In this document: positions 18,041 through 26,459 of the stretch, one piece after another | Layout: each line of letters opens with the position of its first letter | How positions within the stretch are numbered: position 1 is the first letter of the stretch | Assembly (NCBI RefSeq): GCF_006715485.1 | Contig: NZ_VFNH01000001.1 | Coordinates: forward strand, 1,488,001-1,552,000 | DNA from: Herbaspirillum sp. SJZ107 | GTDB lineage: Bacteria; Pseudomonadota; Gammaproteobacteria; Burkholderiales; Burkholderiaceae_D | Reading direction: 5' to 3' | DNA length: 64,000 nucleotides | The notes under the pieces: generated by a model | What the model was told of the DNA's origin: nothing | Seen by the model: only the letters and a program-made list of their open reading frames with translations | Database searches by the model: none | Translations under genes and position numbers: made by a program

Positions 18041-18922
18041 TCAGCGCAGGCGCGCGAGTTCCTGCTCGAGCGCGTCGAGGAAAACCTTGACGCGCGTCGG
18101 GACATGGCGCCGGGTGGGCGTCATCGCCCAGACCGACAGGTCTTCCATCGCCGCGTCCTCGAGATCGATGTCCAGCAGCGTGCCGTCGCGCAGCTGCTGC
18201 TGGACATCCCAGTAAGTCAGCATCACCAGTCCCAGGCCTTGCTCGGCCGCTGAACGTGCCGTGGCGACATTACTTGTCGTGATGCGTGCGTTCACGCGGA
18301 TGCGTTGCAGCTGCCTGTCGATCACGAAGGGCCAGCGCGGCACTGCCTGCAGCACGACGCAGTCGTGCCCCTCCAGGTCGCCAAGCGTGCGCGGCCGACC
18401 CCGCCCTTGCAGGTATCTTGGCGAAGCCACCAGCACGCGCGGGTTGGCGGCGATCTTCCTGGCCACCAGTTCCGAATCGCCCAGCGTGGCGATGCGGATC
18501 GCCAGGTCGAGGCCCTGGCCGACGATATCGACGACGCGATCGGACACGTCCAGTTCGATCCGCAGTTCCGGATGCCGCGCGAGCAGCGTGGGCAGCAGGC
18601 CCAGCACGATGGTCTGGCCGAACACGCTGGGCGCGGTCAGGCGCAGCAGGCCCGACGCCTTGGTGGCCGACGGCCGTAGTTCGCCCAGCGCGCTGTTCTC
18701 GGCCTCGACCATGGTCGTGGCATGCGGCAGGAGCGCTTCGCCCTCGGCGGTCAGCGCGACCGAGCGCGTGGTGCGGTGGAACAGGCGCACGCTGAGCTCT
18801 TCTTCGAGCACGGCGATCCTGCGCGACACCTGCATCGGACCGATGTCCAGCTGCCGCGCCGCCGCCGACAAGCTGCCCGCAGACGCCACGGCCAGGAAGA
18901 TGCGGAGATCCGCTATCTGCAT
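18041..18922 (-). CDS. LysR family transcriptional regulator
   Basis: This 293-residue regulator starts IADLRIFLAVASAGSLSAAA, with the recognition region MQVSRRIAVLEEELSVRLFHRTTRS. It is followed by a periplasmic-binding-protein-like effector domain (GLLRLTAPSVFGQTIVLGLL). It is divergent from the old yellow enzyme gene, with 118 bases between starts, so it probably controls that gene in response to an electrophile or quinone. AAAGG six bases upstream supports the start. Confidence 0.92.
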   Translation of the reverse strand: MQIADLRIFLAVASAGSLSAAARQLDIGPMQVSRRIAVLEEELSVRLFHRTTRSVALTAEGEALLPHATTMVEAENSALGELRPSATKASGLLRLTAPSVFGQTIVLGLLPTLLARHPELRIELDVSDRVVDIVGQGLDLAIRIATLGDSELVARKIAANPRVLVASPRYLQGRGRPRTLGDLEGHDCVVLQAVPRWPFVIDRQLQRIRVNARITTSNVATARSAAEQGLGLVMLTYWDVQQQLRDGTLLDIDLEDAAMEDLSVWAMTPTRRHVPTRVKVFLDALEQELARLR

Positions 18923-19040
18923 TTATAACCTTTTTTGTTAAAGCGGTTTCACACTTGCAGCGCTTTTTCTGGCGAACAAGTGCCCCTATTATTGCATTCA
19001 TGACTGCACCCGCAGCACAATCCTCACGAGAGAGTCGACC

Positions 19041-20156
19041 ATGAACCAAGCACTATCCGCGATTTTATCCAGACATGATAAGAACGGCGTGTCCGTCAAG
19101 AACCGCCTGGCAGTGGCGCCGATGACGCGCGTGACCGCGACACCGGCCGGCGTGCCGACGGCGACGATGCGCGACTACTACGCGCGTTTCGCCAAGGGCG
19201 GGTTCGGCCTGGTCATCACCGAAGGCCTGTACACGGACAAGGCGTTTTCGCAGGGCTACCGCAACCAGCCCGGCATCACCGACGACGAGCAGGCCCAGGG
19301 CTGGAGCGCCGTGACCCGCGACGCCCATGAGCAGGGCACGCTGGTGTTCGCCCAGCTCATGCATGCAGGCGCCCTGAGCCAGGGCAATCCCTACCGCGAT
19401 CACACGGCGGCGCCGTCGGCAGTCAAGCCGGCCGGCAAGCAGATGGGGTTCTACCATGGCGAGGGCGACTACGCCGATCCGGTCGCCATGACGGAAGAAC
19501 AGATTGCCGAGGCCATCGACGGCTTCGTCCAGTCGGCGCTGCGCGCCGTGCGCGTCGCCGGCTTCGACGGCATCGAAATCCACGGTGCCAACGGCTACCT
19601 GCTCGACCAGTTCCTGACCGCGCACACCAATGTGCGTGAAGACCGCTGGGGCGGCAGCACGCAGGGCCGGGTCAGCCTGCTGGTGGAAGTGCTGAAGGCA
19701 GTAAAGGCGGCCTTAGGCGGCGAGGTGCCGGTCGGCATCCGCATCTCGCAGGGCAAGGTGAACGATTTCACCAACAAGTGGCCGGGCCGCGAAGCCGATG
19801 CCGCCATCATTTTCGGTGCACTGGCAGAAGCGGGCGCCGACTTCATCCACGTCACCGAATTCGAAGCATGGCAACCGGCGTTCGAAGGCGGCAGCCACAG
19901 CCTGGTCGCGCTGGCGCGCCGCCATGCGCCCGACGTCACCATCATCGCCAACGGTTCGCTGCACAGCCTGGAACGCGCCGCCGACATCCTGCAGCATGGC
20001 GCCGACATCGTGGCGCTGGGCCGTGGCGCGCTGGCCAACCCCGACCTGCCGCATCTGCTGGAGAAGGGCGAGGCGCTGCGCGAATTCGACGGCGCGATCC
20101 TGGGTCCGATCGCCGACGTCAAGGACAGCGAGCTGGCCATCGAGCTGGTGCGCTAG
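19041..20156 (+). CDS. Old yellow enzyme family ene-reductase (NADH:flavin oxidoreductase)
   Basis: This 371-residue FMN-dependent TIM-barrel protein reduces activated C=C bonds, as in N-ethylmaleimide reductase and xenobiotic reductases. Features are NRLAVAPMTRVTATPAGVPT at the first strand and FAQLMHAGALS. The catalytic His-Asn pair is in EIHGANGYLLDQFL, followed by NVREDRWGGSTQGR, and the FMN phosphate site is IANGSL with GRGALANPDLP near the end. Many OYE genes have a divergent regulator, as here, and are induced by electrophiles. The physiological substrate is not known from sequence. Confidence 0.93.
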   Translation: MNQALSAILSRHDKNGVSVKNRLAVAPMTRVTATPAGVPTATMRDYYARFAKGGFGLVITEGLYTDKAFSQGYRNQPGITDDEQAQGWSAVTRDAHEQGTLVFAQLMHAGALSQGNPYRDHTAAPSAVKPAGKQMGFYHGEGDYADPVAMTEEQIAEAIDGFVQSALRAVRVAGFDGIEIHGANGYLLDQFLTAHTNVREDRWGGSTQGRVSLLVEVLKAVKAALGGEVPVGIRISQGKVNDFTNKWPGREADAAIIFGALAEAGADFIHVTEFEAWQPAFEGGSHSLVALARRHAPDVTIIANGSLHSLERAADILQHGADIVALGRGALANPDLPHLLEKGEALREFDGAILGPIADVKDSELAIELVR

Positions 20157-20162
20157 CCGGCG

Positions 20163-20882
20163 TCAGGCGGTTTCCAGGTCGAACATGGCCAGGATCGCCG
20201 CCTTGAGCCGGGCGGCTTCGGCATCGCCACGCGCACGCGGGCGCGCCAGCGCGACCGGCGTCTCGGCGCGCGGCGGGCCGGGCTGGCGGTCGAGCAGCAC
20301 GATGCGGTCGCTCAGGTGTACCGCTTCGTCGATGTCGTGAGTGACCAGCAGCACGCTCAAGCCGCGCTCGCGCGCCACCCGCGCCAGCAGGTCCTGCAGC
20401 TTGATGCGGGTGAGCGCGTCGACCGCCGAGAACGGCTCGTCCAGCAGCAGCACGCGCGGCCGGGTGTACAGCGCGCACGCGATCGCCACGCGCTGGGCCT
20501 GCCCGCCGGACAGCTGGCGCGGCAGGTGGGCGCCATAACCGGCCAGGCCGACTTCGGCGAGCAGCGCATCGACGGCCGCCGCGGAGGGTGGCGCATCGCC
20601 GCTGCCGAAGGCGATGTTGCGCGCCACGTCCAGCCACGGAAACAGGCGAGGCTCCTGGAACACGAAGCCGATGCCTTCACCGTCAGAGGCGCCTTCCAGC
20701 CGCACCGTGGCCCGCGCCCCCTTGTCGAGTCCCGCCACGATCGATAGCAGCGTGCTCTTGCCGCAGCCGCTGGGACCGACCAGGCTGACGATCTCGCCGC
20801 GCGCCAGTGTCAGGCGCAGGTTCTTCAGCACGGTGCGTTCGCCGTAGCGCTTTTCGTCGACGACGATTTCCAGAAAACTCAT
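20163..20882 (-). CDS. ssuB: ABC transporter ATP-binding protein, sulfonate/nitrate type
   Basis: This 239-residue ATPase powers the importer formed with the two genes upstream. It has Walker A GPSGCGKST, Q-loop FQEPRLFPWLDV, signature LSGGQAQRVAIACAL, Walker B VLLLDEPFSAVD, and the switch histidine in LVTHDIDEAV. This belongs to the SsuB/TauB/NrtD group. The ATG overlaps the permease stop codon by four bases (ATGA), indicating translational coupling. It is the last gene of the minus-strand sulfur cluster. Confidence 0.92.
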   Translation of the reverse strand: MSFLEIVVDEKRYGERTVLKNLRLTLARGEIVSLVGPSGCGKSTLLSIVAGLDKGARATVRLEGASDGEGIGFVFQEPRLFPWLDVARNIAFGSGDAPPSAAAVDALLAEVGLAGYGAHLPRQLSGGQAQRVAIACALYTRPRVLLLDEPFSAVDALTRIKLQDLLARVARERGLSVLLVTHDIDEAVHLSDRIVLLDRQPGPPRAETPVALARPRARGDAEAARLKAAILAMFDLETA

Positions 20883-21703
20883 GCCCGGCTTCCCGCGAAG
20901 TCGTCGCGCCAGGCCAGCAGGCGCCGTTCCAGGGCCACCATCCCCATGTCGCTCAGCTTGCCCAGCACCGCCAGCAGCACGATCGCCGCCAGTACGATGT
21001 CGGCACGGCTGGTCTCGCGCCCGTCCGACAGCAGGTAGCCGAGGCCGCGCGTGGCCGCGATCAGCTCGGCAGCCACCATGAACATCCATGCCAGCGACAG
21101 GCCGGTGCGCAGCCCGGTCAGGATCGCCGGCAGCGCCGCCGGCAGCAGCACCCGGCGCACCAGCGCCAGCGGCGCCAGCCGGTACAGCTGGGCCACCTCG
21201 ACCAGCTTGCGATCCACCCCGCCAAAGCCCGACACCACGCCGGTGTAGACCGGGAAGAAGGCGCCGATCGCGATCAGGACCAGCTTCGGCAGCTCGTCGA
21301 TGCCGAACCAGAGCAGCAGCAGCGGCACCCAGGCCAGCGACGGGATCGCGCGCAGCGCCTGCAGCGTCGGATCGAACAGCGCGGCGGCGCGGCGGTCCAG
21401 CGCCACCAGCGCGCCGGCCAGCAGCGCGGCGCCGGCGCCGGCCAGGAAGCCGATGGCGACGCGCGCCGTGCTGGCCGCCAGGTGGGCGCCGAGGCCGTTT
21501 TCGGCCAGCCACGCCAGCGTGCGTGCGACTTCGGACGGCGGCGGCATCAGGTTGGCCGGCAGTACACCGGCGCGCACGGCCAGCTCGGCGCCGCCCAGAA
21601 GCAGCGCCGGCAGCACGAAGGGCAGGACCAGCAGCAGGGGCACACCGCCACGGCGCCGCCGCCGTGTGCCGGCTGCGGGGACATCGAGCACGCGGGTCGT
21701 CAC
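20879..21703 (-). CDS. ssuC: ABC transporter permease, sulfonate type
   Basis: This protein of about 274 residues has a basic N-terminal tail (RRRRRGG) and about six hydrophobic segments. It carries the EAA-type coupling loop LVEVAQLYRLAPLALVRRVLLPAALP of binding-protein-dependent permeases. The start is a GTG at 21703, one base after the substrate-binding protein stop and just downstream of AAAGG; the frame is open further upstream only as a shadow of that gene. SsuC homologues form homodimeric channels for aliphatic sulfonates, taurine or related compounds. Confidence 0.9.
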   Translation of the reverse strand: MTTRVLDVPAAGTRRRRRGGVPLLLVLPFVLPALLLGGAELAVRAGVLPANLMPPPSEVARTLAWLAENGLGAHLAASTARVAIGFLAGAGAALLAGALVALDRRAAALFDPTLQALRAIPSLAWVPLLLLWFGIDELPKLVLIAIGAFFPVYTGVVSGFGGVDRKLVEVAQLYRLAPLALVRRVLLPAALPAILTGLRTGLSLAWMFMVAAELIAATRGLGYLLSDGRETSRADIVLAAIVLLAVLGKLSDMGMVALERRLLAWRDDFAGSRA

Positions 21704-21704
21704 G

Positions 21705-22694
21705 TCAAGCCTTTGCGATGTAGGGGCGGGCGAAGCGCGTGTCGACCAGGTCGGCGATCGAACGCTCCAGGTCGGCGCCCGGCTTGACCAGCGATTCCGC
21801 GCGCAGGATCGGCGCCGCCTGGCGCAGCGCGGCCAGGTATTCGTTGCCGGGCAGGGGCTGGCTGAAGTCGCTGCGCAGCTTGATCTGCAATAGGGCCACC
21901 GGCAGCGATACCTTGGCTTCTTCCGACAGGATCTTCGCTGCCTCGGTCTGGTTGGCGCGTACCCAGGCGCGCGCCTTTTCATACGCCTGGATCACGCGCG
22001 CCGTCTCGTTCGGATGGCTGGCCAGGAATTGCTCGCGCACGTTCAGGAAGCCGTAGGTATTGAACGCGACATTCCGGTACAGCAGGCGCGCGCCGCTTTC
22101 CAGTTCGCTCGCGGCCATGTGCGGATCGAGGCCGGCCCAGGCATCGACCTTGCCCTGTTCCAGCGCCGTGCGGCCGTCGGCATGCTGCAGGTTGACGTGC
22201 TCGATGTCGGACCGTTTCAGGCCGGCCACCTGCAGGGAGCGCAGCAGGAACAGGTAGGGATCGGTGCCCTTGGTGGCGGCGACCTTCTTGCCCTTCAGGT
22301 CGGCCAGGGTGCGGATCGGGGAATTCTTCGGGACCACCAGCGCAGTCCATTCGGGCCGCGAAAAGATGTAGGGGGCACGGATCGGCGTGCCGTTGGCGCG
22401 CGCTAGCAGCGCGGCCAGGCCGGCCGAGGAACCGATGTCGATGCTGTTGCCGTTCAGGTACTCCAGGGCGCGGTTGCTGCCGGCGCTGAACACCCATTTG
22501 ACCTTGGTGCCGTCGGCCTTGAAGGCTTGTTCGAGCCAGCCGAAGCGGCGCAGTACCAGGCTGGTAGGCGAATAATAGGCGTAGTCGAGGCGGATTTCCT
22601 CCAGCGGCGCGGCGGCGGCCAGGCGCGGCAGCGTGGCAGCGCTTATGCCAGCCGCGCCGGCGGCGGCGAGTTGGAGCAGGGTACGGCGTTTCAC
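21705..22694 (-). CDS. ssuA: ABC transporter substrate-binding protein, aliphatic sulfonate type
   Basis: This 329-residue periplasmic binding protein has a twin-arginine-like signal (KRRTLLQLAAAGAAGISAATL) ending near LAAAAP. The mature domain has family features: IRLDYAYYSPTSLVLRRFGWLE, then GSSAGLAALLARANG and LADLKGKKVAATKGT. It resembles SsuA/TauA-like proteins that capture sulfonates. It lies 31 bases downstream of the flavin monooxygenase gene and is coupled to the permease, so its ligand is likely an organosulfur compound that the neighbouring monooxygenases desulfurise. Confidence 0.9.
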   Translation of the reverse strand: MKRRTLLQLAAAGAAGISAATLPRLAAAAPLEEIRLDYAYYSPTSLVLRRFGWLEQAFKADGTKVKWVFSAGSNRALEYLNGNSIDIGSSAGLAALLARANGTPIRAPYIFSRPEWTALVVPKNSPIRTLADLKGKKVAATKGTDPYLFLLRSLQVAGLKRSDIEHVNLQHADGRTALEQGKVDAWAGLDPHMAASELESGARLLYRNVAFNTYGFLNVREQFLASHPNETARVIQAYEKARAWVRANQTEAAKILSEEAKVSLPVALLQIKLRSDFSQPLPGNEYLAALRQAAPILRAESLVKPGADLERSIADLVDTRFARPYIAKA

Positions 22695-22725
22695 TCTTTT
22701 CCTTTCTTATTGGCTGAAAACCTGT

Positions 22726-24108
22726 TCAGGCGGCGGATTGCTGCGGTACGATGCTGACCCGCTGCCCGGGATGGTGCGGCGCCAACCGGTCGCCCCGGCC
22801 CAGAAGCTGGCTGCGCAGGGTGCCGCCGGGATAGTCGGTACGGTAGCGCCCGCGCTGCTGCAGCTCCGGCACCACCAGCTCGACCACGTCGCGCATCGAT
22901 TCGTGGGCCACGGCAAAGGCGAGGTTGAAGCCGTCGGCGCCGGTCGCTTCCTGCCAGGCGTCGAGCTGGTCGGCCACCTGGCCGGGGTCGCCCACCAGCA
23001 CCGGCCCGCGGCCGCCCAGGCCGATGAAGCGCGCCGCCTCGCGCACGGTCCAAGTGCGCTCCGGGTCGGCGGCGCTGAGCGAAGCCAGCGCAGTGCGGCC
23101 GGCGTCGGTGTCGATGTACTCGACGGTGGCATCCAGCGGCAGGCGCGCGAAGTCGACCCCGGTCCAGCCGGACAGCAGCGCCAGCGCCGCTTCGACGTCG
23201 ACGTGTTCGAGGTAATCCTGGTACTTGGCTTGGGCTTCGGCGGCGGTCGGCGCGGTGACGATCAGCGCCTGCGCATATACCAGCAGTTCGTCGGAATCGC
23301 GGCCGGCGGCACGGGCCGCGGCGCGGGTGGCGTCGACGTATTTTTTCACCACCTGCTTGCTGGGGCCGGCCACGAAGGTCGCCTCGGCATGGCGCGCCGC
23401 GAACGCGAGGCCGCGCGGCGAGGTGCCGGCCTGGTACAGGAAGGGCGTGCGCTGGGGCGAGGGTTCGCACAGGTGGATGCCGGGTACCGTGTAGTGCGGG
23501 CCTTGGTGCCGGATGGCGTGGACCCGGGCCGGGTCGGCGTACACGCCTTCGACCTTGTCCGCCACCACGGCATCGTCGTCCCAGCTCTTTTCCCACAGCT
23601 TGTAGACCACCTCCAGGTAGTCGTCGGCGAGGTCGTAGCGTTCGTCGTGGCCCAGCTGGCGGGTCTGGCCCAGGTTGCGCGCAGCGCTGTCGAGGTAGCC
23701 GGTGACGATGTTCCAGCCGACCCGGCCGCCGCTCAGGTGGTCCAGCGTCGACATGCGGCGCGCAAACGTATACGGATGCTCGTAGGTGAGGGCGGCGGTG
23801 ACGCCGAAGCCGAGGTGTTCGGTGGCGTGGGCCAGCAGCGGCACCAGCGCCAGCGGATCGGCCAGCGGCACCTGCACCGCGTTGCGCAGCGCGGCATCGG
23901 GACTGCCTTCGTAGACGTCGTAGATGCCCAGCACGTCGGCCAGGAACAGGGCGTCGAAGCGCCCGCGTTCCAGCAACTGCGCCAGTTCGACCCAGTGCGC
24001 GGCGGTCTTGTAGCGCGTGCTGGTGTCGCGCGGATGGGTCCACAGGCCGGGCGACTGGTGGCCCACGGTGTTCATCTGGAAGGCGTTGAAGCGGATCGGC
24101 TTGCTCAT
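22726..24108 (-). CDS. LLM class flavin-dependent monooxygenase (NtaA/SnaA/DszA type)
   Basis: This 460-residue protein belongs to the two-component, FMNH2-dependent monooxygenases that cleave C-S or C-N bonds (DszA, nitrilotriacetate monooxygenase, SnaA). Features are FNAFQMNTVGHQSPGLWTHP at the N terminus, LERGRFDALFLADVLG and HLSGGRVGWNIVTGYLDSAA. It also has the FMN-binding region FLYQAGTSPRGLAFAARHAEATFVAG. These enzymes need a separate flavin reductase, which is not encoded in this cluster. The position between MetQ and SsuA suggests it acts on an imported organosulfur compound. Confidence 0.9.
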   Translation of the reverse strand: MSKPIRFNAFQMNTVGHQSPGLWTHPRDTSTRYKTAAHWVELAQLLERGRFDALFLADVLGIYDVYEGSPDAALRNAVQVPLADPLALVPLLAHATEHLGFGVTAALTYEHPYTFARRMSTLDHLSGGRVGWNIVTGYLDSAARNLGQTRQLGHDERYDLADDYLEVVYKLWEKSWDDDAVVADKVEGVYADPARVHAIRHQGPHYTVPGIHLCEPSPQRTPFLYQAGTSPRGLAFAARHAEATFVAGPSKQVVKKYVDATRAAARAAGRDSDELLVYAQALIVTAPTAAEAQAKYQDYLEHVDVEAALALLSGWTGVDFARLPLDATVEYIDTDAGRTALASLSAADPERTWTVREAARFIGLGGRGPVLVGDPGQVADQLDAWQEATGADGFNLAFAVAHESMRDVVELVVPELQQRGRYRTDYPGGTLRSQLLGRGDRLAPHHPGQRVSIVPQQSAA

Positions 24109-24115
24109 CGAGGTG

Positions 24116-24943
24116 TTATTTTGCGCGTTGGGCCAGCATGGCCAGCTGGTAGTCGGTCTTGGCGTAGCCGGCGTTGTGCTGCTCGGTCCAGGCCAGGAAG
24201 TCGCGCGAGCGGTAGGCCGCAGCCAGGTCGCGCGCGAAGGGTTTGTCCAGGTCGGCGCTGCGCACCGCTACCAGGTTGACGTAGTTGCGCGAGATCTTTT
24301 CGGTGCGCAGCGCCTCGGTCAGCTTCAGGCCCGAGGCCAGCGCGTAGTTGCCGTTGACGAATGCGTAATCGGCATCCTGCAGCGCGCGCGGCAGCTGGGC
24401 TGCTTCCAGCGGCAGCAGCTTCACGCCGCGGATGTTGCGCGCGACGTCGCGCTCCGAGGCCTTGACCGGATTGGTGTTCGTGCGCAGCTGGATCCAGCCC
24501 AGCTGCTCGAGCATGACCAGGGCGCGCGCCCCGTTGGTCGGGTCGTTCGGCAGCGCCACGGTGCTGCCGGCGCGCGCCTCGTCGAGGCTGCGGTGCTTTC
24601 GGCTGTAGATCGCGATCGGCGCGGTCGGGATCGTGACCAGTTCGGACAGCGCCAGCTTGTGGTCGCGCGAGAATTTATTCAGGTAGACGCTGTGCTGGAA
24701 CACGTTGGCGTCGAGCGCACCCTCGGCCAGTGCGAAGTTCGGCTGAATGTAGTCGTTGAATTCGACCACCTTGACCTGCCAGCCCTGGCGTTCCAGGATC
24801 GGCTTGATGCCGTATTTGACCTGGTCGGCGTAGGGGCCGGCGCTGGTGCCGATCACGATCTGTTTCGGGTCTTTGGCCCCGGCCTGCAGGCTGCAACCGA
24901 GTGCCAGCAGGAGCGCCAGTGCGGCACGGCGTTGAATCTTCAT
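24116..24943 (-). CDS. metQ: MetQ/NlpA family ABC transporter substrate-binding protein
   Basis: This 275-residue protein has a short signal sequence with a possible lipoprotein cysteine (LLALGCSLQ, C17). It is followed by the MetQ fold: VIGTSAGPYADQVKYGIKPIL, VVEFNDYIQPNFALAEGALDANVFQHSVYLN, DPTNGARALVML and ADYAFVNGNYALASG. Classical members bind methionine. Homologues inside organosulfur clusters may bind other sulfur compounds. AAGGA lies five bases before the ATG. It is followed by the flavin monooxygenase gene after seven bases. Confidence 0.92.
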   Translation of the reverse strand: MKIQRRAALALLLALGCSLQAGAKDPKQIVIGTSAGPYADQVKYGIKPILERQGWQVKVVEFNDYIQPNFALAEGALDANVFQHSVYLNKFSRDHKLALSELVTIPTAPIAIYSRKHRSLDEARAGSTVALPNDPTNGARALVMLEQLGWIQLRTNTNPVKASERDVARNIRGVKLLPLEAAQLPRALQDADYAFVNGNYALASGLKLTEALRTEKISRNYVNLVAVRSADLDKPFARDLAAAYRSRDFLAWTEQHNAGYAKTDYQLAMLAQRAK

Positions 24944-24971
24944 GGGCTTCCTTTTTATTAGTATGAATGGG

Positions 24972-25649
24972 TCAGCGTTTGTCGAGCCGGCGCGCCACCC
25001 GCGTGCCGGCGAACTGGATCAGCTGCACCAGGACGATCAGCAGCGCCACCGTGAACACCATGACGTCGGTCTCGAAGCGGTAGTAGCCGTAGCGGATCGC
25101 CAGGTCGCCAATGCCGCCGCCGCCGACCACGCCCGCCACCGCCGAATACGACAGGAAGCTGATCGCGAGGACGGTCAGCGCCAGCACCAGGCCGGCGCGC
25201 GCTTCGACCAGCAGTACCCGGGTCACGATCTGCAGCTCGGAGGCGCCCATCGCCTCGGCCGCCTCGATCACGCCGCGCGGCACTTCGCGCAGCGTCTGTT
25301 CGACCAGGCGCGCGAAATACGGGATCGCCGCCACCGACAGCGGCACCGCCGCGGCCAGCGGCCCGATCGAGCTGCCGGCGATGATGCGGGTGAAGGGCAC
25401 CAGCGCCACCAGCAGGATGATGAAAGGGAAGGAGCGCACCGTGTTCACAATCCAGCCCAGCACCGCGGCGAGGGTCCGGTTCTGCAGCGACTGGCCGTCG
25501 CCGACCAAAAACAGCAGGATGCCGAGCGGGCCGCCCAGCAGCAGCGCCGCCCCGAGCCCGATGCCGAGCATGGTCAGGGTCTGGCCGAGGGCGACCAGCA
25601 GTTCGGGGAGCAGCGCGATGAATTTGTCGAGGGTCGAGGCGTCAGGCAT
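24972..25649 (-). CDS. metI: MetI-type ABC transporter permease
   Basis: This 225-residue permease with five to six hydrophobic segments has RSFPFIILLVALVPFTRII and a coupling loop LREVPRGVIEAAEAMGASELQIVTRVLL. It ends its core in SAVAGVVGGGGIGDLAIRYGY, all characteristic of MetI. It forms the membrane channel for MetN and MetQ. The start overlaps the end of metN by eight bases, so translation is probably coupled. Confidence 0.94.
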   Translation of the reverse strand: MPDASTLDKFIALLPELLVALGQTLTMLGIGLGAALLLGGPLGILLFLVGDGQSLQNRTLAAVLGWIVNTVRSFPFIILLVALVPFTRIIAGSSIGPLAAAVPLSVAAIPYFARLVEQTLREVPRGVIEAAEAMGASELQIVTRVLLVEARAGLVLALTVLAISFLSYSAVAGVVGGGGIGDLAIRYGYYRFETDVMVFTVALLIVLVQLIQFAGTRVARRLDKR

Positions 25650-26451
25650 GCAGCGCTCCCTGCAGGGCGGCGCCTGCTTCGGTGCCGTGGAAGGCCAGTT
25701 CGCGCCCGAGCGCGGTCAGGCGCGGTGTGCTGGTGTCGGCCAGGTCGAACTGCTCGGCCACGCGGCCGTCTTCCAGCACCGCGACGCGCTTGCACAGCGC
25801 ACCCAGCGCCGGCAGTTCGTGGCTGACGATGACGATGGTCACGCCGAGATTCGCGTTCACCTCGCGCAGCGTGGCCAGCAGGCCGCGCGTGGTCTCGGCG
25901 TCGAGCGCGGAGGTCGGCTCGTCGCACAGCAGGATGTCGGGCTGGCTGGCCAGCGCCCGCGCGATCGCCACACGCTGCTTCTGGCCGCCGGAAAGCTGGG
26001 CCGGATAGCTGGCCGCCTTGTCGCCGATGCCGACCAGGTCGAGGCATTCGCGCACCCGCCGTTCCAGGCGCGGCGCATTCAGCAGGCCGTGCAGGCGCAG
26101 CGGGAAGGCGACGTTGGCGTGCACGTCCAGGTTCTGCAGCAGGTTGTAGCCCTGGAAGATCATGCCGATGTTGCGCCGTGCCAGGCGCAGGCCGCGCCGG
26201 CTCAGGCGGGTCAGGTCCTGGCCGGCGACGATCACCGATCCGGCGTCCGGGGTTTCCAGCAGGTTGATCATGCACAGCAGCGTCGACTTGCCGGCGCCGC
26301 TGCGGCCGACGATGCCGAAGATGTCGCCACGCTCGACCTCCAGCGTGACGTCGCACAGGGCGGCGTAGTGCTCGCCGTCGGCCTTGGCGGTGGTGGCGAA
26401 GGATTTGGCGATGCCTTCGAGGCGGATCAGCGGCTCGGCTTCGGTGTGCAT
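25642..26451 (-). CDS. metN: MetN-type ABC transporter ATP-binding protein
   Basis: This protein of about 269 residues has Walker A GRSGAGKST, Q-loop FQGYNLLQNLDVHANVAFPL, signature LSGGQKQRVAIARALASQP, Walker B ILLCDEPTSALD and the switch histidine in IVSHELPAL. MetN proteins often carry a C-terminal ACT-like domain of about 100 residues that senses methionine. Here the tail after the ATPase is short (about 55 residues), so feedback inhibition may be absent. The ATG at 26451 is taken. A GTG at 26463 that overlaps the upstream stop (GTGA) is also possible. Confidence 0.92.
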   Translation of the reverse strand: MHTEAEPLIRLEGIAKSFATTAKADGEHYAALCDVTLEVERGDIFGIVGRSGAGKSTLLCMINLLETPDAGSVIVAGQDLTRLSRRGLRLARRNIGMIFQGYNLLQNLDVHANVAFPLRLHGLLNAPRLERRVRECLDLVGIGDKAASYPAQLSGGQKQRVAIARALASQPDILLCDEPTSALDAETTRGLLATLREVNANLGVTIVIVSHELPALGALCKRVAVLEDGRVAEQFDLADTSTPRLTALGRELAFHGTEAGAALQGALHA

Positions 26452-26459
26452 GGCAGTGC

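Noticed and set aside
21703..21982. N-terminal extension of the SsuC permease frame
   Set aside because: This part is a shadow of the end of ssuA in another frame (Arg/Pro-rich); the GTG after the ssuA stop is the real start.
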